Origin: Ashinkailepas kermadecensis
Taxonomy: Eukaryota > Arthropoda > Thecostraca > Neolepadidae
Direction: 5' to 3'
Assembly (NCBI GenBank): GCA_034440615.1
Contig: JAOTOM010005095.1
Location: 1-64,000, forward strand
DNA length: 64,000 nucleotides
Shown: in pieces, positions 38,213-50,399 of the stretch
Layout of the letters: each line of letters begins with the position of its first letter
How positions within the stretch are numbered: the stretch's first letter is position 1
Translations under genes and position numbers: made by a program
Notes under the pieces: generated by a model
The model's database searches: none
What the model was told of the DNA's origin: nothing
The model's input: the letters and a program-made list of their open reading frames with translations, nothing else

Positions 38213-38423
38213 TACGGCATCTTGAACCACCTTATGGACCTTAGCCACCTGAACACTTCGGTGGATCTCAACCACTCCAGATGCCGTCAACACGTTGAAC
38301 CACCTTATGAACCTTAGCCACCTGAACACGTCGGAAGGAGGTCTAAACCATTGCTGGTGTATTCGGCACCTTGCACACCTTATGAACCTTAGCCACCTTG
38401 ACGTCTCGGAATGAGGTTTCAAC
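38213..38423. repeat. About 77-bp tandem repeat, split by the LTR element
   Basis: Three copies of a unit containing accttatgaaccttagccac, starting near 38222, 38298 and 38374. The third copy is cut at 38423 by the LTR retrotransposon. Its remainder (caaccacttcagatg, then agcaccttgac) resumes at 54947-54980, matching caaccactccagatgccg in unit 1. The CAAC at 38420-38423 is the target-site duplication. Confidence 0.85.
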
Positions 38424-39185
38424 TGTAGGAAAGTCCTATATTGGGACGCGAAAGTCTAGCAACCTCGTCGTTTGCGATAACCCCAGTCACGAAAGCACCA
38501 GTTCTTTTAGCTGCCCTGTATTGCCTGCAGCATTCGCACAATCACACGAGACCGACAGACACCGTACGGTACTTTCTCCTCTGAATGTAAGCCGTGATAC
38601 TCCTTTCCTATGAATTTAGAAACCGAATTTAGTTGGGAAGCACGCGCGCACAACAGCGGTCCGCTCGCTAAGATAATTCAAGCCCGACTCTGTAGGCCGC
38701 ACGGCCGCTAGTCACGCCTGAAGACCCCCGGCCACTGATTGGGCGTTGAGCCAGAACCGCCCATTGACGTCACATCTAGCTTCTAGAAGCTTCTACGGAA
38801 GTGACTTTGCCTTTAGTGAAGGCTACTATGTGATATTTACGGTACCCTATTTTACAGTTACTATTACGGTATACTTTTACAATCGGAGGGCTTACGGGAT
38901 TATACCAATTACGGTTATGGGACAGCCAAACGTATAACTTTATGTGAACTGGGTGTGGTACCGGCTGCACAGTATTGAGGTCACATCTCTGGCGCCGGAA
39001 TGACTGCCGGAGAGGGGAGGGGAAGGTACAAGGTCCAGTGAACGGCCTCGTTGGAGTGGTGGCTGCTGACGTCGGCATCAGACAGGCGGACGCCGTCTAG
39101 GTGCCTGAGACTTGTCGCGCCATGAACGGAGGGGAAAGGGGGCTGAATTTATGGGATAAAGATGCTCACAACTAACTCTCTTGCA
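38424..39185 (-). repeat. 3' LTR
   Basis: 762 bp, plus-strand start tgtaggaaagtcc and end ctctcttgca. It is about 97% identical to the right LTR, with roughly twenty substitutions and two or three small indels. The internal side shows no obvious polypurine tract, which is unusual and may mean the adjoining internal DNA has changed. Confidence 0.93.
38765..38794. promoter_or_regulatory. CRE-like and heat-shock-element-like sites in 3' LTR
   Basis: A perfect CRE palindrome TGACGTCA at 38765-38772 lies 7 bp from cTTCtaGAAgcTTCt at 38780-38794. The latter is three contiguous alternating nTTCn/nGAAn units, the consensus heat-shock-factor site. An inverted CCAAT box (gattgg) is about 28 bp further left. 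Function is inferred only; such short motifs can occur by chance. Confidence 0.45.
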
Positions 39186-41149
39186 ACACAGCGAGAGGTC
39201 CGAAAGGTCGGATCATTTCCCAGATTGATCCTGAGCTTCCACTCAGACATATCACGGCCTTCTACAATCACATACGAATCAACAAACACTTACGATACGA
39301 CAACAATTTAATACATGTCAGATGACATACAGTTCTAAGTGGGTTAGGCTAGGAGGTTTATAAGGGTTACCCATTATCTGATCCATGGTAGTAAACTAGA
39401 CAATGTTCCTAATATACTAAACACAAATACAATTTTCCGTAAACATTTTGACGATCACTGTCGCTCGCGCACTGCTGAATGTTCAGTCCGGTTCGGGAAG
39501 GGGATGTCTGAGCATGGCCAACCTTGCCATCTCAGATCTTATGCCGCCCGGAGTGCGACACTCGACGCGGCCGCGTTCACTGGATGGCCCTGTGGCGGTT
39601 ACCGCATGTCACTCATCGGCCTGAGTCACTGGTCAGGGGCACAACCCTGCCAACTGCGACGTCTCTCCATATACTTATGGAAGATTATGTCGCGTTCAAT
39701 CATGTCCAGCTGCGAGAGCGGACGGTGATTCATCCATATCACCGCGGTAGCTTCCGGTCTACCACGCGCTAGTTCGGCTGAGTCATCCACATGACCGCCC
39801 ACTGCACCGGCAGTGGCGGTGCTCGGGGACGGTGCTCGTCAGCACCGCTCCGTGGTGGCGTTCGTCAGCGCCGCTCCGTGGAGGCGCTGATCGGCGCCCG
39901 CAACGGCGACGCTCGCATCCGCAGCGGGGCGCTCAGGTTGCAGCGGCCCGGTCGGCCTCTCGGCGGCGCTCACTGGCGCCGAGTCAACGGCCCAGTCGTC
40001 GAACTGGTCGGGTATAACGGCCGCTGGTGGGTCGTGTTGCAGGTACATCCTGTGTACCTCTGCACGAGGTGGCCACAGGTGGTCCACCTGCGGTGTCCTG
40101 TGGCAGCCGGTGTGACCGTCTCGTCACGTCCGGTCGTCAGCTCAGGTCCATGCTGTCAGCTGCGGTGTCGGCGTGAGGCGGCGGGTACACGGTCGACGGT
40201 CCTGCGGGAACGGGCGTGACGGACTCGTCACGCCCGAGTGTCAAGTCGTGCTGATGCTGGCTCAGGTCCAGGTCCAGGACGGATGATGAGGATGTCTTCA
40301 CCGAGCGGGAAGGGTTGGATGGTTTGGATTACATTGTGGGTTCCAGGTACAAAACTCGGTTCAAAGATGCGGAAGCATAGGTCTGGGGTTGGATTTTGAC
40401 CACAAATACATATTACTACCCGATAGAGAACTAATGCGGACATCGATGGCAGCGCCTCTGATGGCTGTTATTGGTACTATTAACGCATGCTCAAATGTTA
40501 TGCATTTTGTTGTTTATTTGTGCCATAATTTCACTGCTTAACGAATGGATAAATTGCCATAGATCCGCTATCGTCCATCACAATCCACTGCGAACTTAAT
40601 ATTGATACATTAGACACTTTAAGCAGCATATATACGGGCCTGTGCAGTTCGCACAATTGGAACTACCGGTCTCTTTGCCAACCTACGTTAAAACTACGCC
40701 GTGACTCATGAAATGTCCACTTCGGATCGTGTTGCCGAGATCCCAGAGAGTAAGCAACAGAAAGAAAAAAAAAACGTTTTTAAAAAATTTAACTCGGGTT
40801 TTGAGGTTTTCAAATTTTTCACATGCTGTCAAAATAAGTGAAATTTACAAAGCTACATTGTTTATGAAAAATTGTTACATGGTTCGAAATTTGTCCACCC
40901 CAGATAAAAATCTGCATTTAATTGGGAACATGTCGGAACAATTTTTTGTTAGCTTCGGAAGTAATTAGGCTCGGGTTTTTTGGTTTAATATCCACCGATT
41001 CCCAATATTATGCACTGCCATCGGCGTTTCTGGCACTGTCCTTCTAATGGACTGAGATAAAAGTTCGAAGCATTTAGGTTCTACCAATGAATCGTCATTA
41101 GTTTATTACGTACATAATTCAGCCTTGAGGTCACCTCAGGCAATGTCTC

Positions 41150-41830
41150 AACCATCCCCGTCTTTCCGGTCTTATCCTCATACCCCGTCTCGAGGGGGGT
41201 CGATAGGGACCCCCTCGTCTAATCTCCAAACTAAGCATCGCACGAAAACGAAAGAGGTGTTATCGGAAAGCGCTCGACGAGTAGGGCTAGACACCAAACC
41301 CCGTAAAAAAATTCCACAAAAAGTGACGTCACTAGGGGCCTAGGCTTTCACGACTCACATCATGTTTTTGGCTCTGGGGAGTTCATTTTGAGGGATATTT
41401 GGAAAAACTAAAGTTATTTGGAATCAGAACAGGAACGCGAAATCAATGAGGCCATACAATTTTTGGCTACCCAAAATTCAAAAATGTTTTTTTTTTTAAT
41501 TTCACAATGTTGAGTTTTCAAGTGTTCTTTAATTTTCCTTTTCTAATGGGTAGAGCGGACCGAAAAATATTGGTCGAAGGCAACTTGCCCCAATAAAAAA
41601 TGCTTACTTTAGCCAGAATCTTCGATTTTAACTCGAATGGGGAAATATGCAAAACTAATAAGTAATCAAAAACTGATAAAAATCCTCTAGTACGTCTTGT
41701 TGCGTCCCTAAATATAAGCAAATGCTGAAAGTTTCATTAAAATATCTTTATCCGTTAAGGCGTAACGACTGGTTGAACTTTTTTGGAGGTGACCTCTCTT
41801 GAAGATAAAGTTGACCGCCTTGAAACCTGC
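41150..41830 (+). mobile_element. MITE-like repeat, copy 1 (nested in the LTR element)
   Basis: Similar along about 650 bp to 57205-57860, at roughly 80% by eye. Shared blocks are ccgtctttccggtc, aatctccaaactaagc, gttatcggaaagcgctcgac, agtgacgtcactaggg and ggaggtgacct. The left end carries ccccgtctcgaggggg, equivalent to the left inverted end of copy 2. The right end is diverged or truncated. Apparent ORFs are non-coding. Confidence 0.75.
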
Positions 41831-42389
41831 TGGATTTAGTGTCAGCACGCTGCAGGTTCAATAATTTGCACGTAAGTAACTGACATGACTTGATACGAGG
41901 GCAATATAATTTGTGTTGCCCTATTTGCGATGTCATTGCTTATCACGCAGATTTTTGGGCCGACTTCAATTTGTTTACGGTATGGTCAATTATCTTTCGA
42001 ACATGACCTGTACAAAGGACTGGTGACTGTCAGATCATGTCAAACATACACTCGATGTACCATTTCTTCAACGAATTGGCACATGAAGTGTAATGATCTT
42101 GGGGGATGCAAGATCGCTATTCTAGGGCGGCATGCATCATTTTGCACGTAGGAAAACAACTTACGCCGTACATTTCGGTATGTATTGATGTAGCGTCATG
42201 CACATATGATTATACATGACACCATAAATGCGACACGATGAAATTGGAAACGCACAACGTGGAAGAAACATACAAATGCGTCAATAGCGTCACATCAGCT
42301 TCGCTGTGATCACCACTGTAATGAGCCCTGTTCCTTCGTCGTGCACACAGTCACTCCAAAACGACCTACGATCCACTCCACAAGACACT

Positions 42390-42950
42390 AGGCTTTGCTG
42401 GGTGTTCAGCGGCAGGTCTTACTGCGGGGCCGACGGCGAGTCTTGCGGCGGGACCGGCGGCGAATCTTCCTGCGGGGCCGGCGGCAGCAATCCTTGCTGC
42501 AGGGCAGGCGGCAGCAGGCAGTGCTGTGGGTGCTGCCGAGCTGGCGACAGATCTTGCTGCGGAGCCAGTGGCTGTAAATATTCTTGCGGGACAGGGCGGC
42601 AGGTGCTGATGAAAGGTCTGTGGCAGGTGCTGTCTCGGGGCCAGCAGCAAGTCTAGCTGCGGGTGCTGCGAGACCCACAGTAGCAGTCCTTGCTGCAAAG
42701 CCGTTGGCAGGTCTTGCAGCGGGGCAGGCGGTAGCGGTCCTTGCTGCGGGGCCGGCGGCAGATCCTGCCACGAGGCCGACGGCGTGTCTTGCTGCGGGGC
42801 CAGCGACAGTAGCTGCGGGGCCGGCGGCAGGTCTTGCTGCGGGGCCGGCAGCAAGCCATGTTGCGGGGCAGGCGGCAGCAGTCCTTGTTGCTGGGTCAGC
42901 GGCAGGTTCTGTTGCTGGGGTGGCGACACTCCCGGCAGCTCTCGATAAGG
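42390..42950. repeat. Degenerate GC-rich tandem repeat
   Basis: Many imperfect copies of a unit of about 24-30 bp built on cttgctgcggggccggcggc. On the minus strand one frame reads as Pro/Gln-rich repeats (LPPAPQQDLPPAPQQ, about 42700-42960), on the plus strand as Ala/Gly-rich. A related copy occurs at about 43290-43325. It could be a repetitive protein segment, but no domain supports that. Confidence 0.65.
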
Positions 42951-43606
42951 TAAGGCTGCCATCACTGTCTGGTGAAGGCCGCCTTTCTTTTACAGTTATG
43001 TGAGCTTTGGAATTGCTAACTCTAGACAAAGTTTCACAAAAGTAAGCTTCACTCGCAACGCCTCCAATTGGTTATCATTGAAGGTCAGCTGTCCGTGGCA
43101 TCCGAGGTTCACAAGGCTTGCAGCAACCTTTAGAGCATCACAGCCAAGCAGAGCAGCAACATTGAATAAAAATGTCTTACTCAAAATAAATCACCACGAT
43201 AAAAACACTTTATACATACACACGTACATGACTGCGCGGCTCGCAGCTGCAGTTCCTGTTCCTGGGACCCGCCAACAGCTTTTGCTCTGGCGCCAGCGTC
43301 AGCTCTTGCTGCGAGGCCGGTTGCAATGTTGCTACGGGATATGAAGCAACTGTTACTGCCAGGCGAGCAACAGCAATCAAACTACCGCTTGCTGATGGCT
43401 TCAGTAGCAGTCCATCTCCCGAAACGCTTCGCCGACACGCATCCCAAACGCTATCTTCACAACCAGCTCAATCCCATGGTGCCGCTGAACCTGGGCATAT
43501 GGTCCCTCAGACTCCTTCCTAAAATGGGTATCGGCACAACACTTCCTCACATGCAGTGAGCTGTCCTCTACCACATTCCTATCTCCAGTGGCACTCACAC
43601 ACCTCT

Positions 43607-43806
43607 CCTCAACTTCGGATAATACAGTGTGCTGTATTTTAAGAGGTCCTCAATAGTCTGCCCCTCACACAGCCTCGGGTCTATGTTCGGAATCTGAATG
43701 CGTAAATGCGTGTGCGTTTCTCTAAAACAGGGAAACGAAGGGCCTTCAACATCAAAACCTGAAGAGTGAGACCTTCCATAAAACCGAAGTGCGGTTATGG
43801 TACTCA
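43607..43806 (-). CDS. Possible exon of unknown gene
   Basis: On the minus strand a stretch of about 66 codons of non-repetitive sequence (including RFYGRSHSSGFDVEGPSF and DPRLCEGQTIEDLLKYST) is preceded by a strong acceptor, tttactttttcag, and followed by a possible donor, gagag then gtgtgtgagt. A second similar-quality stretch is at 42996-43184 (minus) and a possible short exon with a gaag/gtgaga donor is near 47450-47505. I do not recognise the family. They may be fragments of a host gene carried in the LTR element, or chance. Confidence 0.25.
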
Positions 43807-43849
43807 TCTGAAAAAGTAAAATGCATTAATTAATTCGGATGTCATCAGA

Positions 43850-46800
43850 TAGTTCAGTGCATGTACTAATCAGGCTCACATATAAAGTCAGATGGCTAGT
43901 TTATCACACAAAAATTGTGATAAAAACAGAGTTAGAAAGTACACATATGATATTAAGTTAAGTTATAACTAAAAAAGTGTCTTATTGAGCAACTTTACCA
44001 ATGCCCCCCCCCCAAAAAAAAAACTGATTGCAAAACAAAACATCCACCTTGGTTTGGAGGTGTTCTTTGGCAGCAAAATGTGCATATTAATGTCACCATG
44101 TTAAACAGTGGTGGTGAATTGGTGTTTAGGGGCGCGTCGACTCCAAAGGTCATTTTGCGCCCATTTACCATGTTAAGCAGTCGCCAATTTAGATTTCGCA
44201 ATGACGGGCTGGCACGGCATTACTGTATCCTGTTACATGTAATGGAAGTTAGAGGATGATCTGGCATATTATAATCTAGGAGCTGGATTTCAGCTGCAAT
44301 TCCAGTTTCTTATTGCATTGCTTAAGCAATAGTGATACATGTTATATGTATGTTAACATTCACCAAGATCATGAAAACATGTCTGATAAAGTAAATAGCA
44401 AGATAAAATAAATAAGCTCCCAATTGTTAATGTTATCTAGGTTAATGATGCCTTTTTAGTACAATGTAAGCAACTATATTATTTTGCTGCTTTAGAAAAT
44501 CGATCAGACCTTCAGGACTTATATAGCCAGTCAGTAAGCCCATCGTTATCATCTACCGCATCATAAAACATTCTTACATGAAATCAAATATCATTATGAC
44601 CCATTTCGTAATCAAGTCCTGAGTATTAGATGAGCAGGCATGACTTGGTTGTCTTAACGTACACTTGCTCCCCAGTCTGCAAACCATGCTGCAGAAATAT
44701 ACATGCTGTAGGTGGCCACTGTATAATAATCATCACACCCAACAGAATTGTGCCACCAAAATGTACAAGCCAAGATGTCTACTGGAGCACACAGAAATTG
44801 CCTGCTTCCTAAAAGCGCCAGTTTTCCCCATAAATGCACTGACTGACATTCACGATCTACAGACAGCATCAAAAGGGCAACAACAAGACTCCACAAGGCA
44901 ACAGTTACCAACTATTTACACACTGACAGGACTTAGCTAAAAATTGCCCCACCTTGTGGACCGCTTGCTCCCAGGTAGACACATCAGGTCATAAATTATT
45001 TTGGTCAATACCATGCACACAGCAAGTGGAATGAGAGCCCAGGCCACCTGTAGGGACTAGGTTTTACATCTTAGTGTGGCATTTTTAAAATCACCAGAAT
45101 GTGACAATCCATACTCAAACCAGAGACAAGATGAGCGGAATAGCCTGAGTCACCTATTAGTGTTGGACATTTTGGTACTGGTTGGGCTATCATTGATAAA
45201 CTATCTTGGCTGTTGACTGATTCCAGGTAGATTGTAAACAGCATGGCATGACCATGAATGGCATCATTGGTTTCCAAGCACCGCAATGCTGATAGTGCAG
45301 CATGTCTTTTAAATACACAATTTACATAGCATGTACAGTTTCTGAGAAACAAGCATGCATGTACCAATGTTATTCATGGCCTTGACAAACTATCTGTTGG
45401 CTACTGTTGCCTGCTCCAAGGAACACCTAGTAGTGAACAGCACAGATGACCACATAACACCAGCCTTAAAGAAGCTGATTTATACATTTTATAAGAATGA
45501 TATTCAGAATCTGAAAATAAGGAGATTTGAATTTAAATTCCAAGGTTTGCAACTCATCAGGGTTTTCAGAAGATTGACATTTTCAAAAACAAATTATTGC
45601 ATCGATTAAATCTTCCAACAACTATTTGTGGATACAGATTGTATGATTTTCTTTCTTCAGAAAAGTTCCATTACATGAACCATATTATTTCTGGCACCTT
45701 CATATTTCCCACTCTATGCTGGTATTTTCAGAGAAGCATCCAACATTTTGGGTAAGCTTTTTTGACAAGATGAAATTTACCCACAATCATATTCACATCA
45801 CATACCACATATGTACAACCAACATTTTGCAGTACTATTGCAACTTAGATCATTCACAAAATAAGTTAATGGCATGCTTTGTTTCTGTAGAGCAGTCTAG
45901 ATTACGCTAGGTTAATTTTCATGCTGAAATTTGAGAATTTGCTCATCAAACATTTCATTTGTTTAAAGAGGAGGTTAGGATAGAATATGTTAGATTTCTT
46001 TGGAAAATATTCCATTAACATCACTATATATCACTCATCAAAGCCATTTTTGGTAATATTTAGGTCGCAGAGTGAAAAGCAAGCATTTGCAATAAAAACA
46101 AGCAGTCACTTCATCTTAATCACATCAATAAACTTGGTATTCATGCATTCTTATCTAAATCTGGTTAATAATCTAAAATCCAAATCAGAAACTATATGAC
46201 CTTGGCCATTTTAGCCATTAAGAGTGCTCTCTTCATGTGTCCCAAATAAGATTGTTACAAAAACAAAATTGGAAATAATTAATTATTTAAATTGTTACAT
46301 GTACACAGCAGATTTGTTGGTGCATGTGCATCAACAAGATAATAGGTACACCACTGATGCCTGACCATGAAAGACATCAATGGTGTGTGAGCAACCAGTG
46401 CTGGCAGACAACAGCATATTAAAAAAAAAATTAAATTAAACATTTCCAAAACATGGACAGAACTTCAGATGTGGCACACAAACTAGGAAATGATCTGATC
46501 TAGCATATTCCACTTTAAAATTGGGCTGTCTCCATCAATATGTTGACTGGCTCTAATGGTTAATGTTTGCTTAATTGTACTTTTTAAAATCAATATTAGG
46601 TGGGAAATGACAAATTGTGTGGTTTACCCAACCCCCATGGATGCTGCATTATGTCACACTTCAGCTATGGATATTGGCTTGCTTTGACATACACCTAACA
46701 TCATATTCATCATATGATCACATTATATTCATCCATGGATTATTGATCCTGTTAATCTACATCTATGGATAATTGATTGTTGATTGCTGCACCTACCCAT

Positions 46801-47250
46801 TTTAGATCCTAAAAGGTCTTGATGAATTCCACAATATACCAGTGAGGTCAAAAACATCAGAAAAAATTTTGTCCTGACCCAAAGTGCATGGTTGTCATAT
46901 CAATATCTCACACACGACTTTAATTTTCCATTCACCAGCTTTCCCATTACAAGTTATACCCACTGACCTTGTCATAAGCATAGTGCTTTTGGAAAAAGGG
47001 CTACATTCAGGTTTATTAAAAGGGCTGCATTTAGACATTTATTCAGCAATATAATCAACAATATACAATAACATATCACAATATATAACAATTTCCAATG
47101 TTCATGTCAATCAACTTGTAATGAACGATATTCACTTTGCATTAAACTCAGGAACCACAAAAATGTCCACATTCTCTACACACTACTTTCTAGCCCAGTC
47201 CTTATGAACAAGTACCACGTAAGTTTATAAAATTATGGTATGATTTAAAG
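43850..47250. other. AT-rich, CpG-poor block, no gene seen
   Basis: About 3.4 kb of AT-rich DNA with very few CpGs and only short ORFs, contrasting with the CpG-rich LTR element around it. The polyC/polyA run at 44003-44022 marks its left part. No terminal repeats were found. The origin is unknown. Confidence 0.55.
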
Positions 47251-48112
47251 AATGGCTTAGGTAGGTAGGTAGGTAGGTACCAACGTATCACCGGTAACAA
47301 CAGCCTGGGTTCGTGGCCTCGCCCTTGCTAATTTTACTAGCACCCGGGCCGTGGAGTTGATAAACATGCTCAATAGTGTTCCGGACTAAGAGACCAACCA
47401 GCGCATTTAATTCAAATTCTGAGTAAAAAAAATAATTGCTTTATCTCACCTTCATCCAATCTCACTATCCCCGCTACCGTCGCTGGAAGAACGCCGCATG
47501 AACTTGAGTTCACATTTGAAATAACACTATCAAACATGCAAAAACAATCCTGCCATCCATAAGTCACTTACAAGTATATGTACCAAAATAGCTTGATTTA
47601 ACGTTCTTTCATCTTCATCTTCATGTTTGAAATAGAGTAATATTTAGAACTACTTTTCAAGCGAACAAATACCGATGCGCGTCGCCTAGCGCGGCGAATA
47701 ATCGTCTGAAATGCGTCGGATAGACTGACAATGAAAACAGGTCTTGGCATGGTGTTTTCTTTTTATCTGGCCCGGCGTCCCAATGTCCGCTCCAACGTGA
47801 GGATGGGCTCCTATCGCAGTTGACAATATGTCACACAAGACATCAGGATAGGTGACGTCACAACGTCACATCAACATCATTACGCCCATATGGGGTTCCA
47901 TCACAAGGTGCTGCACACACCACATCCATCACATCGGCAATCCTGCCGGTAGGTGGCGTTACTCGTCAACGTTGGTGGCGCCACTGCGTCAACAATACAG
48001 TTACATGTTCACATGAAGCGACCACGGGTACACTTCGACGACATATCTACTAGAGCCGTTACGTAAGCATCGATTTAAACATCATCATTTGTAATTTTAA
48101 CTGCTTCATCAT

Positions 48113-49268
48113 TTAATCATTTTGCATCTCCACAAAGCTTGCAAAGGCGTTAGCATTATTAGGCGTGACGTCGACTCGGTCGACATCAGCTTCGTAATCA
48201 GTGGAAGTAGCGGAGTCATCGTGAATTTGAAGTTTGCATGGAGGGCGATCCTCGTCAGATGATTCCACCAAAAGTCGTTTTTCAGGGACTGGCCTCACTG
48301 GGCTTTCAGTCGAATCCTGCAGGCGTTTTGCTAATTCTGAAAGCGGAATTTCATCTTCCGATTCGCTAATTGGAGGTTTCGGACGTTTCGCCAATTGCGA
48401 TCGTGAAGTTTCAGGGTCTGAATCACTGGACACGGGTAAGGGTCGTTTTAGGCGCTCTGCTAATTCTGAAAGCGGTAAATTGTCTTCTGAATTGCTCGAA
48501 GAGGGGATTGGTTCCGAAAATGGGGCGTCGTCGTCTGACGCACTGGTCGACGGCAATGGCCTTTTGTTTGTCTGGACTGGTTCAGACAGAGGAATGTCTG
48601 TCTCAGTGTCACTCGATACCTGTGGGGGTTCAGCTACATCTGCTGACGGGGTGGGAGGTGATCTCTCTGGCAGGTCAGACTCGACCGGCAGTGGCTGCAC
48701 CGAGCCAGGCACGGGCTCTGTCAACTCAGCGGTTTTGTCATCCTTTGTTCTCTGTGGGCTGCATACATACATGGGCCAATCCTCACAGGGACTGTAGTCA
48801 GGGCCGACCTTGGCCCGTCTGGCTGACCTAAAAGGCTGCATTCGTTCAGGGATAGCACCATATACCTTTGACGTTTTCTCTAGATACTTTTGGTTCACTG
48901 GTTCGTCGTGGTCCTTGGTGGGTTCCCATGCTGTGTTCGGGTCGGCTAACCGTAGTTTCTGTGCATGTACCAACCGCGTCTTACCGGAGATCTGATTTCT
49001 GATCACATAATTAACTGGGTTCGTCTGCTTGACAATCCGAAAATATGGTTTCCACGGCAACGAAAACTTTGACGACTTGCCAGGTTGTACAGCTGTGTCA
49101 TAATAATACACGGGATCTCCAATTTTGAAATTTGGCGGCTTGGCTCTGCGGTCCGCGTACTAACGGTTCCGTTCATGGTTCTCCACAATGTGAGTCTTTA
49201 CATGCCTGTACGCTTCATGTAAATTTGACAGCATTTTTGGGACATAGTCTTCTCCGTAATATTTCATT
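48113..49268 (-). pseudogene. Pol C-terminus: GPY/F-like module and acidic repeat tail
   Basis: After integrase and a frameshift near 49190-49260 the frame from 49111 begins YYYDTAVQPGKSSKFSLPW and continues KPYFRIVKQTNPVNYVIRN and VHAQKLRLAD, which matches the GPY/F module of Ty3/Gypsy integrases. It is followed by about 240 residues rich in Ser, Pro, Glu and Asp. Four or five diverged repeats are built around IPLSELAKRLKRPLP with acidic SDSE runs. The stop is at 48113-48115. The tail is far longer than a usual integrase end. It may be a chromatin-targeting or nuclear-localisation region (inference only). Confidence 0.75.
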
Positions 49269-50399
49269 TAAGGCTGGAGCAAATTGTCCAGGGGGAGAAT
49301 GGGGTCTCTGCCGTACAGTGTGAAGAACGGCGAGATGGTTCCAGAGCTTCCAATGTTAGCGGTCCGATAGGCGGCAAGAGTTGCGGGAATTTTCGTGTCC
49401 CAGTCATCCTGATTTTTGTTGATTGTTTTTGCCAATATGTCGTTTTGGCACCTATGGTACCATTCGCATCGTCCCGTTACTTTGTGGCCGATATTCACTG
49501 GTGGTGATATAGCGAATATTCAAGCAAGTTTCCAGCTCGTCTACAACGGCATTTCTGAATTCTGTTCCTAAGTCCGAAAGTATCACGCGTGGACATGAGT
49601 GGGGTGGGATGATTTCTTCCATAAGGATTTTCGCGACAGTATGGGCATCCTTCCGCTTAGTGCAAAAACTTTCCGGCCAAGAAGAAAACAAGTCGATGAT
49701 CGCGATGACATAACGGTTACCTTGTTGTGTTTCTGGGTATGGTCCACAAGTGTCAATCGCAATCATTTCAAAGGGATAGTGAGGTACTGGCATCTCCTGC
49801 ATCGGGGCTGGGGCTGCTTTGGCTTTGCGTCCGGTGCAAGGCACGCAAGCTTTCAGGTAGGCCACTGTGTCTCTCCACATTCCATTCCAATAATACCTGA
49901 ATTTAAGCTTTTCGTACGTTTTGGTGAGTCCCATGTGTCCTGCAAAGAAACCATCGTGCATCTCCTTCAATACTTCCTGTCTCAGGGATTTTGGCACGCA
50001 TAGTTGTAAGCCTGGAAATGGTCCACAGCGAGGTCCATCGCTAATTTTGTAGATCAGTTTGTCTAATTCCATGTAACGCAAAACGATGTCCCGATAATCT
50101 GAGTGATTTTTGTCATTCATGATTTTCCGAATATTTGCTATTTCCTCATCGGCACTCTGAAGTTTCGCTATATCCTCCCATTTCACTAGTACTTCCTTAA
50201 ATTTTACCTCTCTGCTCAGGTCTTCCTCTGGTTTTCTGAATTCAGTGTGACGGAGATCACCCATTGGTACATGGTCTGAATCTATGACATTCACGTCTTG
50301 GTCAGTTTCGTGCATTCGACTGAGGTGGTCAGCCACGATATTTTTGCTGCCTTTAATGTAAATGATTTCGCAGTCGTGCTCTGAAAGCATGATCGCCCA
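49268..50399 (-). pseudogene. Integrase (pol)
   Basis: The HHCC zinc domain is seen as MHDGFFAGHMGLTKT then FRYYWNGMW and CVPC. The core has AIDTCGPYPE (first Asp), LSDLGTEF (second Asp) and, at a frameshift near 49465, the SNGT segment after which the catalytic Glu lies in a neighbouring frame (49268-49498). The rest reads YHRCQNDILAKTINKNQDDW and YGRDPILPLDNLL. A premature stop separates this frame from RNase H at 50400. Integrase would join element ends to target DNA, giving the 4-bp CAAC duplication. Confidence 0.9.

Larger units (their letters stand above)
39186..48112. other. 8.9 kb of unexplained DNA inside the LTR element
   Basis: Lies between the end of pol and the 3' LTR. It contains a GC-rich stretch (39.5-40.2 kb), a nested MITE-like repeat (41.15-41.83 kb), degenerate GC-rich minisatellite DNA (42.39-42.95 kb), possible exon-like pieces (43.0-43.8 and 47.45 kb), a 3 kb AT-rich CpG-poor block (44.2-47.25 kb) and (tagg)n at 47259-47278. 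No second envelope or known accessory gene was recognised. It may be nested insertions or captured host sequence. Confidence 0.6.

Noticed and set aside
38424..39185. Left LTR as an independent solo LTR
   Set aside because: CAAC lies left of the LTR, but the right side matches only if the LTR loses its terminal CA. The outer CAAC pair and the split host repeat fit one full element better.
42366..43029. Pro/Gln- or Ala-rich ORFs of about 200 codons as a structural protein
   Set aside because: Several overlapping frames on both strands come from a degenerate repeat, so no single frame is favoured.
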